The position numbers and the translations under genes are program-made. The notes beneath the pieces were generated by a model, which was given only the letters and a program-made list of their open reading frames with translations, searched no databases and was not told the DNA's origin. From Alcanivorax sp. DP30 (GTDB lineage: Bacteria; Pseudomonadota; Gammaproteobacteria; Pseudomonadales; Alcanivoracaceae), in NCBI RefSeq assembly GCF_009882945.1, contig NZ_WTUY01000005.1, positions 683,317-747,316 on the forward strand: a stretch of DNA of 64,000 nt. Reading direction: 5' to 3'. Below, piece by piece: positions 14,999 to 23,838 of this stretch (position 1 is its first letter; each line of letters begins with the position of its first letter).

Positions 14999-17900
14999 TT
15001 AGCTCTGGGCGTCGTTATCATCGTTATCCGTTGTCTTTTTTTCACCCTCAATGCAGAGGGTTTCGCCATCGTCTCTGCGAATGTGGATATCCAGCTGGCT
15101 GAAGGCGATTTCCACGTCCTGTTCCTTGCACAGGCGGTCGATTTCCACGTTCAGTTCATCGGTGGCCGGCAGTCGGTCGCCGATATCGTTCACGTGCACG
15201 CGCAGTTCATGATCCAGGGTGCTGGCACCGAAGTTGAGGAAGAACACCATGGGTTCGGGCTCTTTCAGCACGCGTTTATTGTCGCGGGCGGCCTGCATGA
15301 GAATATCCCGGCACTTCTTCAAATCCGAGCCGTAGGCAAAGCCCACCTTGATGGTGATGCGTGTGACCGTATCGGACAGGGACCAGTTGATTAGCCGTTC
15401 GGTGACAAACACCTTGTTGGGCACAATGATTTCCTTGCGATCGAAATCAATAATCGTGGTGGCGCGGATACGAATCCGGCTGACGGTGCCGTCCAGGTTG
15501 CCAATGGTGATCACATCACCAATACGAATCGGGCGTTCGAACAGGATGATGATGCCGGAGATGAAATTGGCGAAGATTTCCTGCAAACCAAAGCCCAGCC
15601 CCACACCCAGCGCCGCCACCAGCCACTGCATCTTGTCCCAGCTCAGGCCGAGTGCCCCGAGAGTAATGACAAGGCCGCTGGCGACAATAATGTAGGAGAG
15701 CAGGGTAGTGGTGGCATAGCTGGTGCCCTGCCGCAGTTCCAGGCGAGACAGTACGAGCACCTCCAGCAGGCCGGGCAGGTTGCTGGCCAGCAGGAAAGTC
15801 ACGGTCCCGATCACCAGGGCGGCGATCACATCGCCCAGACTGATCGGGGACATCTGTTCGGTCTGGCCCACCATGTCGGAGGTTTCCCACAGAACGATGC
15901 TGTCGGTGTAGGCAAAGGCGTGGAAAACTTCTGCCCATACCCAGTAAACCAGCAAGCCAATGGTGGCAAACAGAGCCAGTCGAATCAGTCGCAGGGACTG
16001 CTGGTTGACTTGCTTGAGGTCCAGCTTGGGTTCTTCCACTTCCACGGCTTCCGAACCGGAGGTGTCCTTGTGTTCCGTTTCCCGCTGGGCCAACACCCGC
16101 TTGTAGGCAAGCCGCTGTGCAGCCACCGCCAGGCCACGCACGGCAGTGGCATCGAGCACGATCCACAGGACAATCAGATAGAGGCTGTAGATCATGTGGC
16201 CGGCCAGTCGCACGGAGGTGTAGTAGTAACCGATACCGGCGAGCACGATCAGTGCCAGGGGAGCGAGAACACAGAGGCCGGTGACCAGCCTTTTCATGGT
16301 GCGGCTGACATTGCGGGCAGGGTAGCTCTGGGCCACGCTGGGCAGGCTGATGCAGACCACAATCAGACTGGCCAACATGATGACCAGGCCTAAGCGGTCG
16401 TTGCTTAACTGGGCTGGCCATTGATCGCCAAAGGCGACGATGAAGATCACGGGTATCAGCGCCAGGCCAGTGAGCAGCAGGCGACGGCGCATGTTGTGAT
16501 TCTGGTCATGCCCCCAGCGGAAGTGTCGTTGGGCAATGCCGTCTGTCTTGAGTACCCGGTAGAGAAATTCGAATACCAGCCACAGCAGCGCCAACTGGGT
16601 AAGCGCCGCGCCAAACACGCTGGCGAGGGTGCCGGCCTGTTGCCATAGACCTAATCCAAACAGCAGCAGGAACAGTGGAACCGGGGAGGCGATGAGCAGG
16701 GTGTAAAGGAGGCTCAGGGGTGTATGCAGCTGGCTGTCCTTGCGCAAGGAGCCCACGTCCTTGTTCATGGTCGTGATGCGGTCTTTCAGGCGGCGGCGGG
16801 GAATCAGCAACAGCGCAGAAGGAATCAGGATGGCAATCAGCCAGGGCCACTTGTTCGCGAGCAGGTTCAGGGTGCCTTCTTTGACGGTTTCCCAGGGCAT
16901 GCCGCGCACCTGGTCCACCAGTTGGCGGGGCAGCTTGGCCAGCCACTCCAGGCTGAGTGCCTGGGTGCTGGGCATCCAGAAAGTTTGTTCTGAAATGGTG
17001 GTGTGCAGACTGTTGCTGATTTTCTGCAATTGTTCGTGGTTGAGTTGGGTGCGTGTCAGGATGGCGAGCTGACGACCGATCTCCCGGTCAAGCTGGTCGT
17101 AGAGCGTCATGCGCTCTTCTCGCAACACGGCAAAGGCCTTTTCGAGCTCTGGCGTCAGTGTGCTGTCCAGCTCCTGTCGAGCCGGTAACGGGCTGTCATC
17201 CAGGGCACGGATTTCCTTGTCCATTTCGAATTGGCTGATGCGGGCGTCGGCGATCTTCTTTTCCAGATCCAGAGGCGTATCGTCTTGCGGCAGGCTCTTC
17301 TGCTGGTCATAAAGAATGCGCGAGAGCAGCAAGCTGCCTTCGAGCATGCGAATCTGGTCGTTGACCGTGGAGGAGAGGGCGCGAGCCTTGTCCAGCTCGG
17401 TCTTGGTGTTAACGGCGGTGCGCAACAGAGCGTTGGTGTCTTCGTTATGGCGAGCCAGTTGTTCTCGCAGGGCACGGTTCTTGTCCATGGCCTTGCGCAC
17501 CTGAGGGTGCTCAAGTACCTCTTTGGGGAGAGCGGCCTCAGGGGTGTTGGCAATGTCTTTCAGCTGATTGCTGCGGCGCTCGTTGATCAGCGGCTGCAGG
17601 GCATTGAGCCTGGCTTCGATCTGGTTCTGTTCAAGCTTGAAAAGCTGTTGGCGCAGCCGGGCAATATCCTGGGACTTTTCCACCACCGCCAGTTCCTGGT
17701 TGAACCGGTTGATGCGGGTTTCCAGCGCATGAAGTTCGGTGTTCAGCATCACTTCGTAAATGTCGGAGAGCGGCTCTCCCTGTTCATCGGTGCGCTGGTT
17801 AAGTATTCCACGGATCGTGTCCATGCGATCCATGGCCTTGCTGATGGCACTTTGCGCCTGTTCAGGCAAGGTTTGGGCGCGGGTCAGTTCACTGCTGGCT

Positions 17901-18313
17901 TTGGCCAGACCCTGTTGGTTCTCCTCCAGCGCGTCCAGCTGAGCGATCAGTGTCTGAATCAGTTTTTCCAGTGGCAGGTCGGCATACTGCTCTGACCAGT
18001 TGGTGTCTTTATCGTTTCGGGCGCGGGTGAGCTCAGCTTCCAGGCGGATGCGTTCATTGGGGGCCTTGGCCGAAAACGCTTTGAGGGACTCGATTTTTTC
18101 CTGGTTTTGGTCGATTTCCTTGCGCAGAGACAGGGTCTTTTCCAACCGTTCCTTGTCGGGATTGGGGCTGCCATCGTTCTTTTTGCTTTCCGTCTGGGTC
18201 AGCTGCTTTTGCAGATCCCCGACACCGGGCAATGAAAAACCGGATTGTGAAATCTGACCCAGTGCCAGTGCGGGTAAAAGCAATAGCAGGATCAGGGGAA
18301 GTCGTCGATCCAT
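14999..18313 (-). CDS. MscK/KefA-like large mechanosensitive channel
   Basis: A 1104-residue protein. Signal peptide 1-19 (LILLLLLPALALG), then a long periplasmic alpha-helical, charged region (about 20-480), then about 11 membrane segments and a C-terminal MscS domain. The pore helix VAALGVGLGFGLQEIFANF and the following FERPIRIGDVITIG and G-T-V-S-R-I-R-I-R-A-T motif are those of the MscS family. Size and layout match MscK/KefA, which opens upon hypo-osmotic shock. The ATG at 18313 is chosen because it gives a signal peptide at once; 19 upstream codons to 18370 look non-coding. Co-transcribed with the APC permease. Confidence 0.85.
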   Translation of the reverse strand: MDRRLPLILLLLLPALALGQISQSGFSLPGVGDLQKQLTQTESKKNDGSPNPDKERLEKTLSLRKEIDQNQEKIESLKAFSAKAPNERIRLEAELTRARNDKDTNWSEQYADLPLEKLIQTLIAQLDALEENQQGLAKASSELTRAQTLPEQAQSAISKAMDRMDTIRGILNQRTDEQGEPLSDIYEVMLNTELHALETRINRFNQELAVVEKSQDIARLRQQLFKLEQNQIEARLNALQPLINERRSNQLKDIANTPEAALPKEVLEHPQVRKAMDKNRALREQLARHNEDTNALLRTAVNTKTELDKARALSSTVNDQIRMLEGSLLLSRILYDQQKSLPQDDTPLDLEKKIADARISQFEMDKEIRALDDSPLPARQELDSTLTPELEKAFAVLREERMTLYDQLDREIGRQLAILTRTQLNHEQLQKISNSLHTTISEQTFWMPSTQALSLEWLAKLPRQLVDQVRGMPWETVKEGTLNLLANKWPWLIAILIPSALLLIPRRRLKDRITTMNKDVGSLRKDSQLHTPLSLLYTLLIASPVPLFLLLFGLGLWQQAGTLASVFGAALTQLALLWLVFEFLYRVLKTDGIAQRHFRWGHDQNHNMRRRLLLTGLALIPVIFIVAFGDQWPAQLSNDRLGLVIMLASLIVVCISLPSVAQSYPARNVSRTMKRLVTGLCVLAPLALIVLAGIGYYYTSVRLAGHMIYSLYLIVLWIVLDATAVRGLAVAAQRLAYKRVLAQRETEHKDTSGSEAVEVEEPKLDLKQVNQQSLRLIRLALFATIGLLVYWVWAEVFHAFAYTDSIVLWETSDMVGQTEQMSPISLGDVIAALVIGTVTFLLASNLPGLLEVLVLSRLELRQGTSYATTTLLSYIIVASGLVITLGALGLSWDKMQWLVAALGVGLGFGLQEIFANFISGIIILFERPIRIGDVITIGNLDGTVSRIRIRATTIIDFDRKEIIVPNKVFVTERLINWSLSDTVTRITIKVGFAYGSDLKKCRDILMQAARDNKRVLKEPEPMVFFLNFGASTLDHELRVHVNDIGDRLPATDELNVEIDRLCKEQDVEIAFSQLDIHIRRDDGETLCIEGEKKTTDNDDNDAQS

Positions 18314-18557
18314 AACAAAAAACACTCCGGAGGAAATCTGCGATATTTGTACCATACACAGGCGCGGCACGCCTCACGGATCATGTAAAACGCGCCTCTT
18401 CTTTTGGCGCTGTTTGTGCTGTTTAGGGGATGTCTGCAAGAGATCCGAACGAAAGCAAGGGCAGAGTGGCAGAAGCGAGTGACAGGTTTCGCGTTGCGAA
18501 AGGTCAGACAGGGCGGGTTGTCCGGTTTTGGGGGCGAACCTGTCCTGGACTCGAATC

Positions 18558-18571
18558 GCCAGCAAGCTGGC
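18558..18571. repeat. Short palindrome of REP core type
   Basis: GCCAGCAAGCTGGC is a perfect 6-bp stem with a 2-base loop, embedded in AATCGCCAGCAAGCTGGCAG, directly after the lasT-like stop. It resembles the core of common REP sequences and may terminate that gene. Confidence 0.45.
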
Positions 18572-18573
18572 AG

Positions 18574-19242
18574 CTACGGGGAGCTCAGTCGTCGCATCAA
18601 TTGCCGGATCAGCCCGAGCTCCCGGTCATCGGCCAGCGGGAGCAGTTCCAGTAGCCACTGATGCAGGTTTTCTCGCTGTTCTATGCCTCGCTCCAGGAGC
18701 AGCTGTTGCAGGGCGTTATGGGTATGCCGGTAGGTATCCGGGGTGGGGGCTTCTTCGATGGTATTACCCTGTGTCTGTTTACGTAGCTCCCAGGCATAAA
18801 CCATGACTGCCTGGGCCAGGTTCAGGGAAGGTTGGGGATGTGCCAGGGGGATGCTGCTGGCCAGATCGCAGCGGGCCACTTCGTCTCCAGTGAGGCCACT
18901 GGATTCGCGTCCAAACACGATCGCAACCCGGTTCACGCTAGCCGCCTTTTCGGCCACCAGGGCAGCGCATTGATCGGCGTCCACGTAGCGGTCTTTCTGC
19001 AGCCGGTGGCGGGCAGTGCAGGCAATGCTCAGGTCCACGTCGGCCAGGGCGTCATCCAGCGATTCAAAGTGACGGGCCCTGGCAAGGATATCCTGGCTCT
19101 GGTGGGCCACCCAGCGGGCTGCGGTCATGTCCCCGGGGCGGACCAGCCGCAGGTCAGAAAAACCCATGGTCTTGATGGCACGGGCGGCGGCGCCGATGTT
19201 CTCTCCCCTTGCGGGCTCTACCAGTACAAACGCGATGTCCAT
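18574..19242 (-). CDS. lasT: LasT/TrmJ-like SPOUT (SpoU-class) RNA methyltransferase
   Basis: A 222-residue SpoU-family protein. Motif 1 ENIGAAARAIKTMGFSDL (14-31), motif 2 IVFGRESSGLTGDEV (about 108-122) and motif 3 SLNLAQAVMVYAWE (about 139-152) form the trefoil-knot SAM site. The N-terminus is almost the same as E. coli LasT/YjtD, while TrmJ (tRNA Cm32/Um32) is the characterised relative; the RNA target is uncertain. The C-terminal 60 residues are helical. It is a single gene divergent from the secreted hydrolase. Confidence 0.8.
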   Translation of the reverse strand: MDIAFVLVEPARGENIGAAARAIKTMGFSDLRLVRPGDMTAARWVAHQSQDILARARHFESLDDALADVDLSIACTARHRLQKDRYVDADQCAALVAEKAASVNRVAIVFGRESSGLTGDEVARCDLASSIPLAHPQPSLNLAQAVMVYAWELRKQTQGNTIEEAPTPDTYRHTHNALQQLLLERGIEQRENLHQWLLELLPLADDRELGLIRQLMRRLSSP

Positions 19243-19417
19243 GGGTTGTCATATCTGTTGGGTAGCAGGGTGGCGGGCATTGTAACCGCTCCGTGGGCCG
19301 TGGCAGAAAATGTCCATGAATTGTCCGTGGGCGTCCTAGGGTTGGCTGCCCGGTTTGGTTATTGTTTGAACAGTAATAACAAAAAGTTACACAACAAAAA
19401 TAGGGAGGGGACCCCCC

Positions 19418-20440
19418 ATGAAGAAGCTCGCGATTGTCGGCGTTCTGAGCGCCGCCGTTCTGGCCTCACCGGCCCAGGCCTTTCAGCAGATCACCCACAA
19501 GCGTATTGCCATTGATGCGGTGAACTACATGAAGGCGAATCCGACCACCACCGAATACAACCGCCTCAAGTCCTGGGTGAACGCCGCTGGCTACACCATG
19601 GACCAGTTTGCCGAGGTGATCGGGCAGGGCGCCTACGATGTGGATGACTTCCAGGATACCTACCTGTGTGGTGCCACCACTGGCGACTGCGTGTACGCGC
19701 CGGTATTTAACGCCGGGTCCTCCCTGGTGAACTACACCTCCTACTGGCATTTCCAGAACCACACGCGCGGTTCGGATGTTCACGGTAACGATTTCGGCGG
19801 CTACAACTACGACCTGCTCACCGTATGGGGCGACATCGATAACATCGCCGCCACCTGGCTGTACGGCGATTACATGGACGACGGCAACGGTGGCATGACG
19901 GGCTGGTGGTGGTCCGATGACTCCGAGTACAACACCTACGGTGTGACCGAAGCCAACTATCGTCAGGGCAGCTATTCCAGCAAGTCCATGTACGATGATT
20001 TCGAAGAGATGCCGTTCCAGCCCATCGATAACCTGGGCCAGTACTGGTACAGCCAGTTCCTGGCCAACCCCACCGCCCAGACCCTGGGTTTCGTGATGCA
20101 CACCACGGACCTGTTGCAGCCGCACCACGTATGGACCACCTCGGCACTGAACCACAGCGGTTGGGAAACCTGGGTAGCGGATTACTATGACAGTGAAAAC
20201 CTGAACAACCCGACCATGGTGTCGGTGGCTTTGCAGGACTTCACGCCGCTGTCCCCGTCCAGCAATGATATTCGTCCGCTGCTGACCGAGGGGGGCGCTC
20301 TGGCTTACGGTAATGGTGGTATCGTGTTGTCCAGCACCGATCATTCCGATCGACTGCAGGTGGCACAGGTGGTGATTCCCCACGCCATCGCCATGGTCGT
20401 GCACGTGCTTAACCATGCGGCCCTGAAGGTGAATCCGTAA
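19418..20440 (+). CDS. Secreted zinc-dependent phospholipase C / S1-P1 nuclease-fold protein
   Basis: A 340-residue exported protein: signal peptide 1-21 (ending AQA) so that the mature chain starts F-Q-Q-I-T-H, close to the N-terminal metal ligand typical of this all-helical zinc fold. Further candidate ligands are His in YWHFQNH (about 110-115), GFVMHTTDLLQPHHVW (about 224-239, the HxxxD...H core) and LNHSGWETW. Family members hydrolyse phospholipids or single-stranded nucleic acids with three zinc ions. The sequence is rich in Tyr, Trp and Asp. A strong RBS (AGGGAGGGGA, 19401-19410) precedes the ATG. The exact substrate is unknown. Confidence 0.6.
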   Translation: MKKLAIVGVLSAAVLASPAQAFQQITHKRIAIDAVNYMKANPTTTEYNRLKSWVNAAGYTMDQFAEVIGQGAYDVDDFQDTYLCGATTGDCVYAPVFNAGSSLVNYTSYWHFQNHTRGSDVHGNDFGGYNYDLLTVWGDIDNIAATWLYGDYMDDGNGGMTGWWWSDDSEYNTYGVTEANYRQGSYSSKSMYDDFEEMPFQPIDNLGQYWYSQFLANPTAQTLGFVMHTTDLLQPHHVWTTSALNHSGWETWVADYYDSENLNNPTMVSVALQDFTPLSPSSNDIRPLLTEGGALAYGNGGIVLSSTDHSDRLQVAQVVIPHAIAMVVHVLNHAALKVNP

Positions 20441-20449
20441 ACCCCTCGC

Positions 20450-20470
20450 GGCGGCTCCCCCGGAGCCGCC
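20450..20470 (+). terminator. GC-rich hairpin between the hydrolase and PPIase genes
   Basis: GGCGGCTCC and GGAGCCGCC form a perfect 9-bp stem with a 3-base loop; there is no T tract, so it may attenuate rather than end transcription into the next gene 40 bases on. Confidence 0.45.
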
Positions 20471-20510
20471 ACGTCTACCTCAATAATCAAAACAAAGAGG
20501 GTGGACCAGA

Positions 20511-21851
20511 ATGAAACGACTCTTTCGAATTGTATTGGCGGTGTCGGTGTTATCGGTACTGACCGTCATTGGCTGGCGACAATGGGGGCCGTTGCCGGAC
20601 TCCGTCGCCGCGCGGGTAAACGGCGAGGTGATTCCCGCCGAGACCCTGGAAATTTTTGTCGCTGCAAGCCGGCGCGCCAACCCCCAGGCCAGCCGGGAGT
20701 CCGTGCTCAAGGGGTTGATCGAGAACCGTCTGTTGGCAGATATGGCACAGGATGAGCATGCTCACGGTCATGGCCACGATGAAACGCGGATGGGAAGCGT
20801 TGGCTATGACGCCCAAAGTCGCCATGAACAGCAACGCTTTCGTCTGTTGCGCACGGCCTATGCCAAAGAGATTCAGGCAGCTGTCCGTGAGACCGGCAAT
20901 GCCGACAGTCTCGCGTATCTGACCGCGCCTCTGGATCTTTCCTCCGACACGCTGTTGCCCATGCTGGCGCTTGAGCAAAGCCTCTACACCACCATGACCG
21001 AATCCCAGCAGGCCCAGGCCGCAGAGCATGTGATTGCCCGCTATCGGTTTGCCGATGGGGAGGCGGAGCAGACGCTGTCATTGTGGGATCTTTACCGGCG
21101 CCAGAATATTCAGTTGAAGGTGCAGATGCACAATCTCAACATCGGCTTTATTCGTGAGGCCATCAAGCAACAGCTGAACATGGAATTCGTGTTCCACTGG
21201 TTTGAAAATCACTCCGGCGTATCGGCTACCGCCATTGCCGCCATGGATCGGTGTATCGATGATGCCCAGGAGCGTGAGGTCATGCTGCATGAGTATGGTC
21301 TGATGCACGATATTCATGATGACAACCCGGCACTGCGTGCCCGTGCCGAGACGGTCACGCCTGAGCAGGTGGCGGCGTACTACCAGGTGCACCGTGATGA
21401 ATTTGTGCGGGTAGAAAAAGTTCGCGCCCGTCATCTGCGTATCGGCAGCCAGCAACAGGCGGACCGCGTCGTTGCAGAAATCAGGCAAGGGCTTGGGTTT
21501 GAGGAGGCGGTGCGTCGCTATTCCATGGCGGATGATGCCGCCAGTGGCGGTGATCTGGGATGGGTAGACCGTGACAGCCGTAACGACGACTGGATTCGTG
21601 CCATGGCCTTTGTTCAACCGGAAGGGCGTGTGTCTGCCGCTTTCCGTAGCCCAACCACCACGCAGACCCCTTACTGGGAAATTCTGTGGGTGGATGAGCG
21701 GGTTACCGGTTTTCAGCCTAAGGACAGCGAATCGGTTCGCTATCGTGCCTCCATGGCGATTGCCAAGGTAGAGCTACAGAAGGCATTCAAGGCGCGGCTG
21801 GCGGACGCCACCGCAGCGGCCTCCCTGCGTGTGAATCCGGAGGTGCTGTGA
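20511..21851 (+). CDS. Membrane-anchored parvulin-type peptidyl-prolyl isomerase
   Basis: A 446-residue protein with one N-terminal membrane segment (about 5-24), a helical N-terminal half of SurA/PpiD type (ARVNGEVIPAETLE, 35-48) with a His-rich insertion HAHGHGHDE (about 83-91), and a PpiC rotamase domain (about 285-400) with VRARHLRIG, RYSMADDAASGGDLGWVDR. It would fold exported proteins in the periplasm. It follows the secreted hydrolase by 70 bases and its stop overlaps the next start (TGATG), which suggests the three gene products work on the same export path. The last part (400-446) lacks any known domain. Confidence 0.75.
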   Translation: MKRLFRIVLAVSVLSVLTVIGWRQWGPLPDSVAARVNGEVIPAETLEIFVAASRRANPQASRESVLKGLIENRLLADMAQDEHAHGHGHDETRMGSVGYDAQSRHEQQRFRLLRTAYAKEIQAAVRETGNADSLAYLTAPLDLSSDTLLPMLALEQSLYTTMTESQQAQAAEHVIARYRFADGEAEQTLSLWDLYRRQNIQLKVQMHNLNIGFIREAIKQQLNMEFVFHWFENHSGVSATAIAAMDRCIDDAQEREVMLHEYGLMHDIHDDNPALRARAETVTPEQVAAYYQVHRDEFVRVEKVRARHLRIGSQQQADRVVAEIRQGLGFEEAVRRYSMADDAASGGDLGWVDRDSRNDDWIRAMAFVQPEGRVSAAFRSPTTTQTPYWEILWVDERVTGFQPKDSESVRYRASMAIAKVELQKAFKARLADATAAASLRVNPEVL

Positions 21852-22486
21852 TGCGCCCGCTGTTGCTGTCAGTGGCGGGCCTGGGGTTGCTGGCGGTCGC
21901 GGCAGGCGCTACCTGGTGGCAGGGTGGGCCCGTGGCCGAGCCGGCCCCTGAGCTTGCCTCCACGGTGCAGGAAACGCCGGATGCCGAGCATGAGGTGCTC
22001 ACCCCTGACGGGGAACCGGCAATGGTCGAGATCATTGGTGAGCGGCATGTGGCGGCGCCGGGGGATAACCGGGTAGCGCTGAATAATGCACCAGGGTTGG
22101 TGCCCGTGCCGCCCGCAGAGACGGTAGCGGCTTTGCGGGAAAGCATGAAGAATGGTGATCCGCGCACGCCACCGTTGGCCCGCAGTGAGGATCTGCGTGA
22201 AATGCCCAGCGCGGCAGAACTGGCGGACCCGGGTCTGTATCAACAGTACGAGCAACGCCAGAACCAGAAGGTCTATGCCTCTTTTGTGACGGCAGCGAAC
22301 CAGAAAATTACTGAGCTGGAAGCTCAGATTGCCCGTGCGGAGGCCAGTGGTTTGCCGCCGGAGCAGCTTGAGGAGGGGCGGCAAAAGCTGGAGGGGCTGC
22401 GTAGTCAGCGTGACGAAATCCTGCAGACCCATCCTGATGTGGCTGCCGAGATTCAGTCCGGGGCAGTGGGCGACGGGCAGGAGTAA
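21851..22486 (+). CDS. Exported hypothetical protein with C-terminal coiled coil
   Basis: A 211-residue protein of unknown function. Residues 4-22 form a signal peptide or membrane anchor; 25-75 are Pro/Glu-rich, and 135-190 (KVYASFVTAANQKITELEAQ onward) form a predicted coiled coil. It begins at the ATG that shares its A with the PPIase stop (TGATG), so the two are translationally coupled; GGAGG lies 7-11 bases upstream. It runs 34 bases into the convergent PA2778-type gene. I recognise no family. Confidence 0.65.
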   Translation: MRPLLLSVAGLGLLAVAAGATWWQGGPVAEPAPELASTVQETPDAEHEVLTPDGEPAMVEIIGERHVAAPGDNRVALNNAPGLVPVPPAETVAALRESMKNGDPRTPPLARSEDLREMPSAAELADPGLYQQYEQRQNQKVYASFVTAANQKITELEAQIARAEASGLPPEQLEEGRQKLEGLRSQRDEILQTHPDVAAEIQSGAVGDGQE

Positions 22487-23388
22487 CCCAAATCCCTGGC
22501 GCTATCTTGCAGACCGGGATCATCCGGTGCCAGCGTCATGGCCTGGCAAAGGCTTGCTCTGGCGTCGTTGTCATGGCCGAGAGCATGCTGGGCATAGGCC
22601 AGGTTGTTCCAGGCGGCCACGAATTCCGGTTTGAGCGACACCGCTTGCTGGAAGGCTTTCAACGCCGCCTCCCGTTGCTGTTCCGCCCACAGGCTGTTGC
22701 CATAGCCAAACCACAGCTCACCACTTTGTGGAAAGTGTTCCACGGCCACTGGCCAGAAATCTTCCCCGTTGGGTGCAGCAGAGATCGCGCGGAACAGGCC
22801 ATGGGCGGTGGCGCTGGCCGGCAGCTCGCCGGGTTGCACCAGGGTAAAGCCCCAACGATCGGCCCGGGCCCAGGTGCGAATAAAGCGGTTCCAGTGGGTG
22901 GTCTCACTTTTGTTGGTGCCGCTGTGAAGAATGATGGTCTTGCCGGCCTTGTCATAACCGGTGACAACGGCAAAGTGCCATTTGGGCCAGCTTTGCAGTG
23001 CCAGGTTCTGTAATACCAGCACAGGTCGCCCGGCCTGGAGTTCCTGAAACAGGCTGTCTTCATCCTCCACCGGATACGCAAGCAGGCCGCGGCTGCGTGC
23101 GGCGGCTTTCAACTCTATACCCAGACTACCTTCCCGCTCCGGCAGCCAGACTTCATCCACCAGGGCCTGCGCGCTATCCGTTTTGCCCGCCCATTGCAGC
23201 ATCATGGCCAGGGCTGCAGGGCCGCACTGGTATTTCTCTTGAGGCACAAAGGGAACCAGAATCTGCTGTTCAGGATGCAGTTCAGCGCGTTGGGGGGGCG
23301 GAAGTGTCTGGCAGGCGGCCAGCAAAAGCAGGAGGCTGGCGGTGGCAACAGGGCGAACCTGTTGCCACATGCCAGAGAGGGCGGACAT
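22453..23388 (-). CDS. PA2778-family C39-like cysteine peptidase lipoprotein with TPR
   Basis: A 311-residue protein starting with a lipoprotein signal (lipobox LAAC, Cys26). A papain-like C39 domain follows: YQCGPAAL with catalytic Cys55, and KWHFAVVTGYD with His138. The C-terminal third contains TPR-type helices (SGELWFGYGNSLWAEQQREA, then EFVAAWNNLAYAQHALG). It is the PA2778 type, found next to a PA2779 gene here and in Pseudomonas. I use ATG 23388, which places the lipobox correctly; an in-frame ATG at 23442 would overlap the upstream gene. The substrate is unknown. Its 3' end overlaps a convergent gene by 34 bases. Confidence 0.82.
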   Translation of the reverse strand: MSALSGMWQQVRPVATASLLLLLAACQTLPPPQRAELHPEQQILVPFVPQEKYQCGPAALAMMLQWAGKTDSAQALVDEVWLPEREGSLGIELKAAARSRGLLAYPVEDEDSLFQELQAGRPVLVLQNLALQSWPKWHFAVVTGYDKAGKTIILHSGTNKSETTHWNRFIRTWARADRWGFTLVQPGELPASATAHGLFRAISAAPNGEDFWPVAVEHFPQSGELWFGYGNSLWAEQQREAALKAFQQAVSLKPEFVAAWNNLAYAQHALGHDNDARASLCQAMTLAPDDPGLQDSARDLGYSCPSPTAPD

Positions 23389-23401
23389 GGGCACCACCCG
23401 A

Positions 23402-23791
23402 TCAGTTAACCGGGTGGATGGCCGGGAAGATATTGGTAGCACCCAGCAGATCCAGCAGGATCAGAATCAGGATAATCAGCAATACGGCACCGAGAACGCC
23501 CTCACCGGCAGGCAGCTCGTCAGCTTTCTGGGCCAGCTGTTGCAGCTCCTGATCTGTAAGGCGGTCCAGACGCTGACTCACCTGTTCTTTCTCTACACCG
23601 TATTTTTCCAGGGTTTGTGCGGCGGCCTTGTGGTCCATCACCTGCATCACTTTGGCTTTGAGTTCAGCACGATCCTGTTGCTGAATCACTGCGTCGTTAC
23701 CCACCATGGCTGCCTGGGCAGCGGGAACAACCAGAAGCTGCATGAACAGCAGCACGAACGCAGTAACAAGGCCTGTCAGACGCTTGGTCAT
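23402..23791 (-). CDS. PA2779-family small membrane protein
   Basis: A 129-residue protein with a signal sequence (about 1-28, ending AQA), an acidic/basic helical middle (EKYGVEKEQVSQRLDRLTDQ) and a C-terminal membrane helix (ILIILILILLDLLG-type, about 103-118). This is the PA2779 pattern, always paired with the PA2778 cysteine peptidase; the two are separated by only 13 bases. One possibility, unproven, is that it is the peptidase's partner or substrate. GGAG-like sequence (CAGGAGATTTTC) precedes the ATG. Confidence 0.82.
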   Translation of the reverse strand: MTKRLTGLVTAFVLLFMQLLVVPAAQAAMVGNDAVIQQQDRAELKAKVMQVMDHKAAAQTLEKYGVEKEQVSQRLDRLTDQELQQLAQKADELPAGEGVLGAVLLIILILILLDLLGATNIFPAIHPVN

Positions 23792-23838
23792 GAAAATCTC
23801 CTGTTGTGGAAATGTTGTATCACACTATCAGTTTGATG

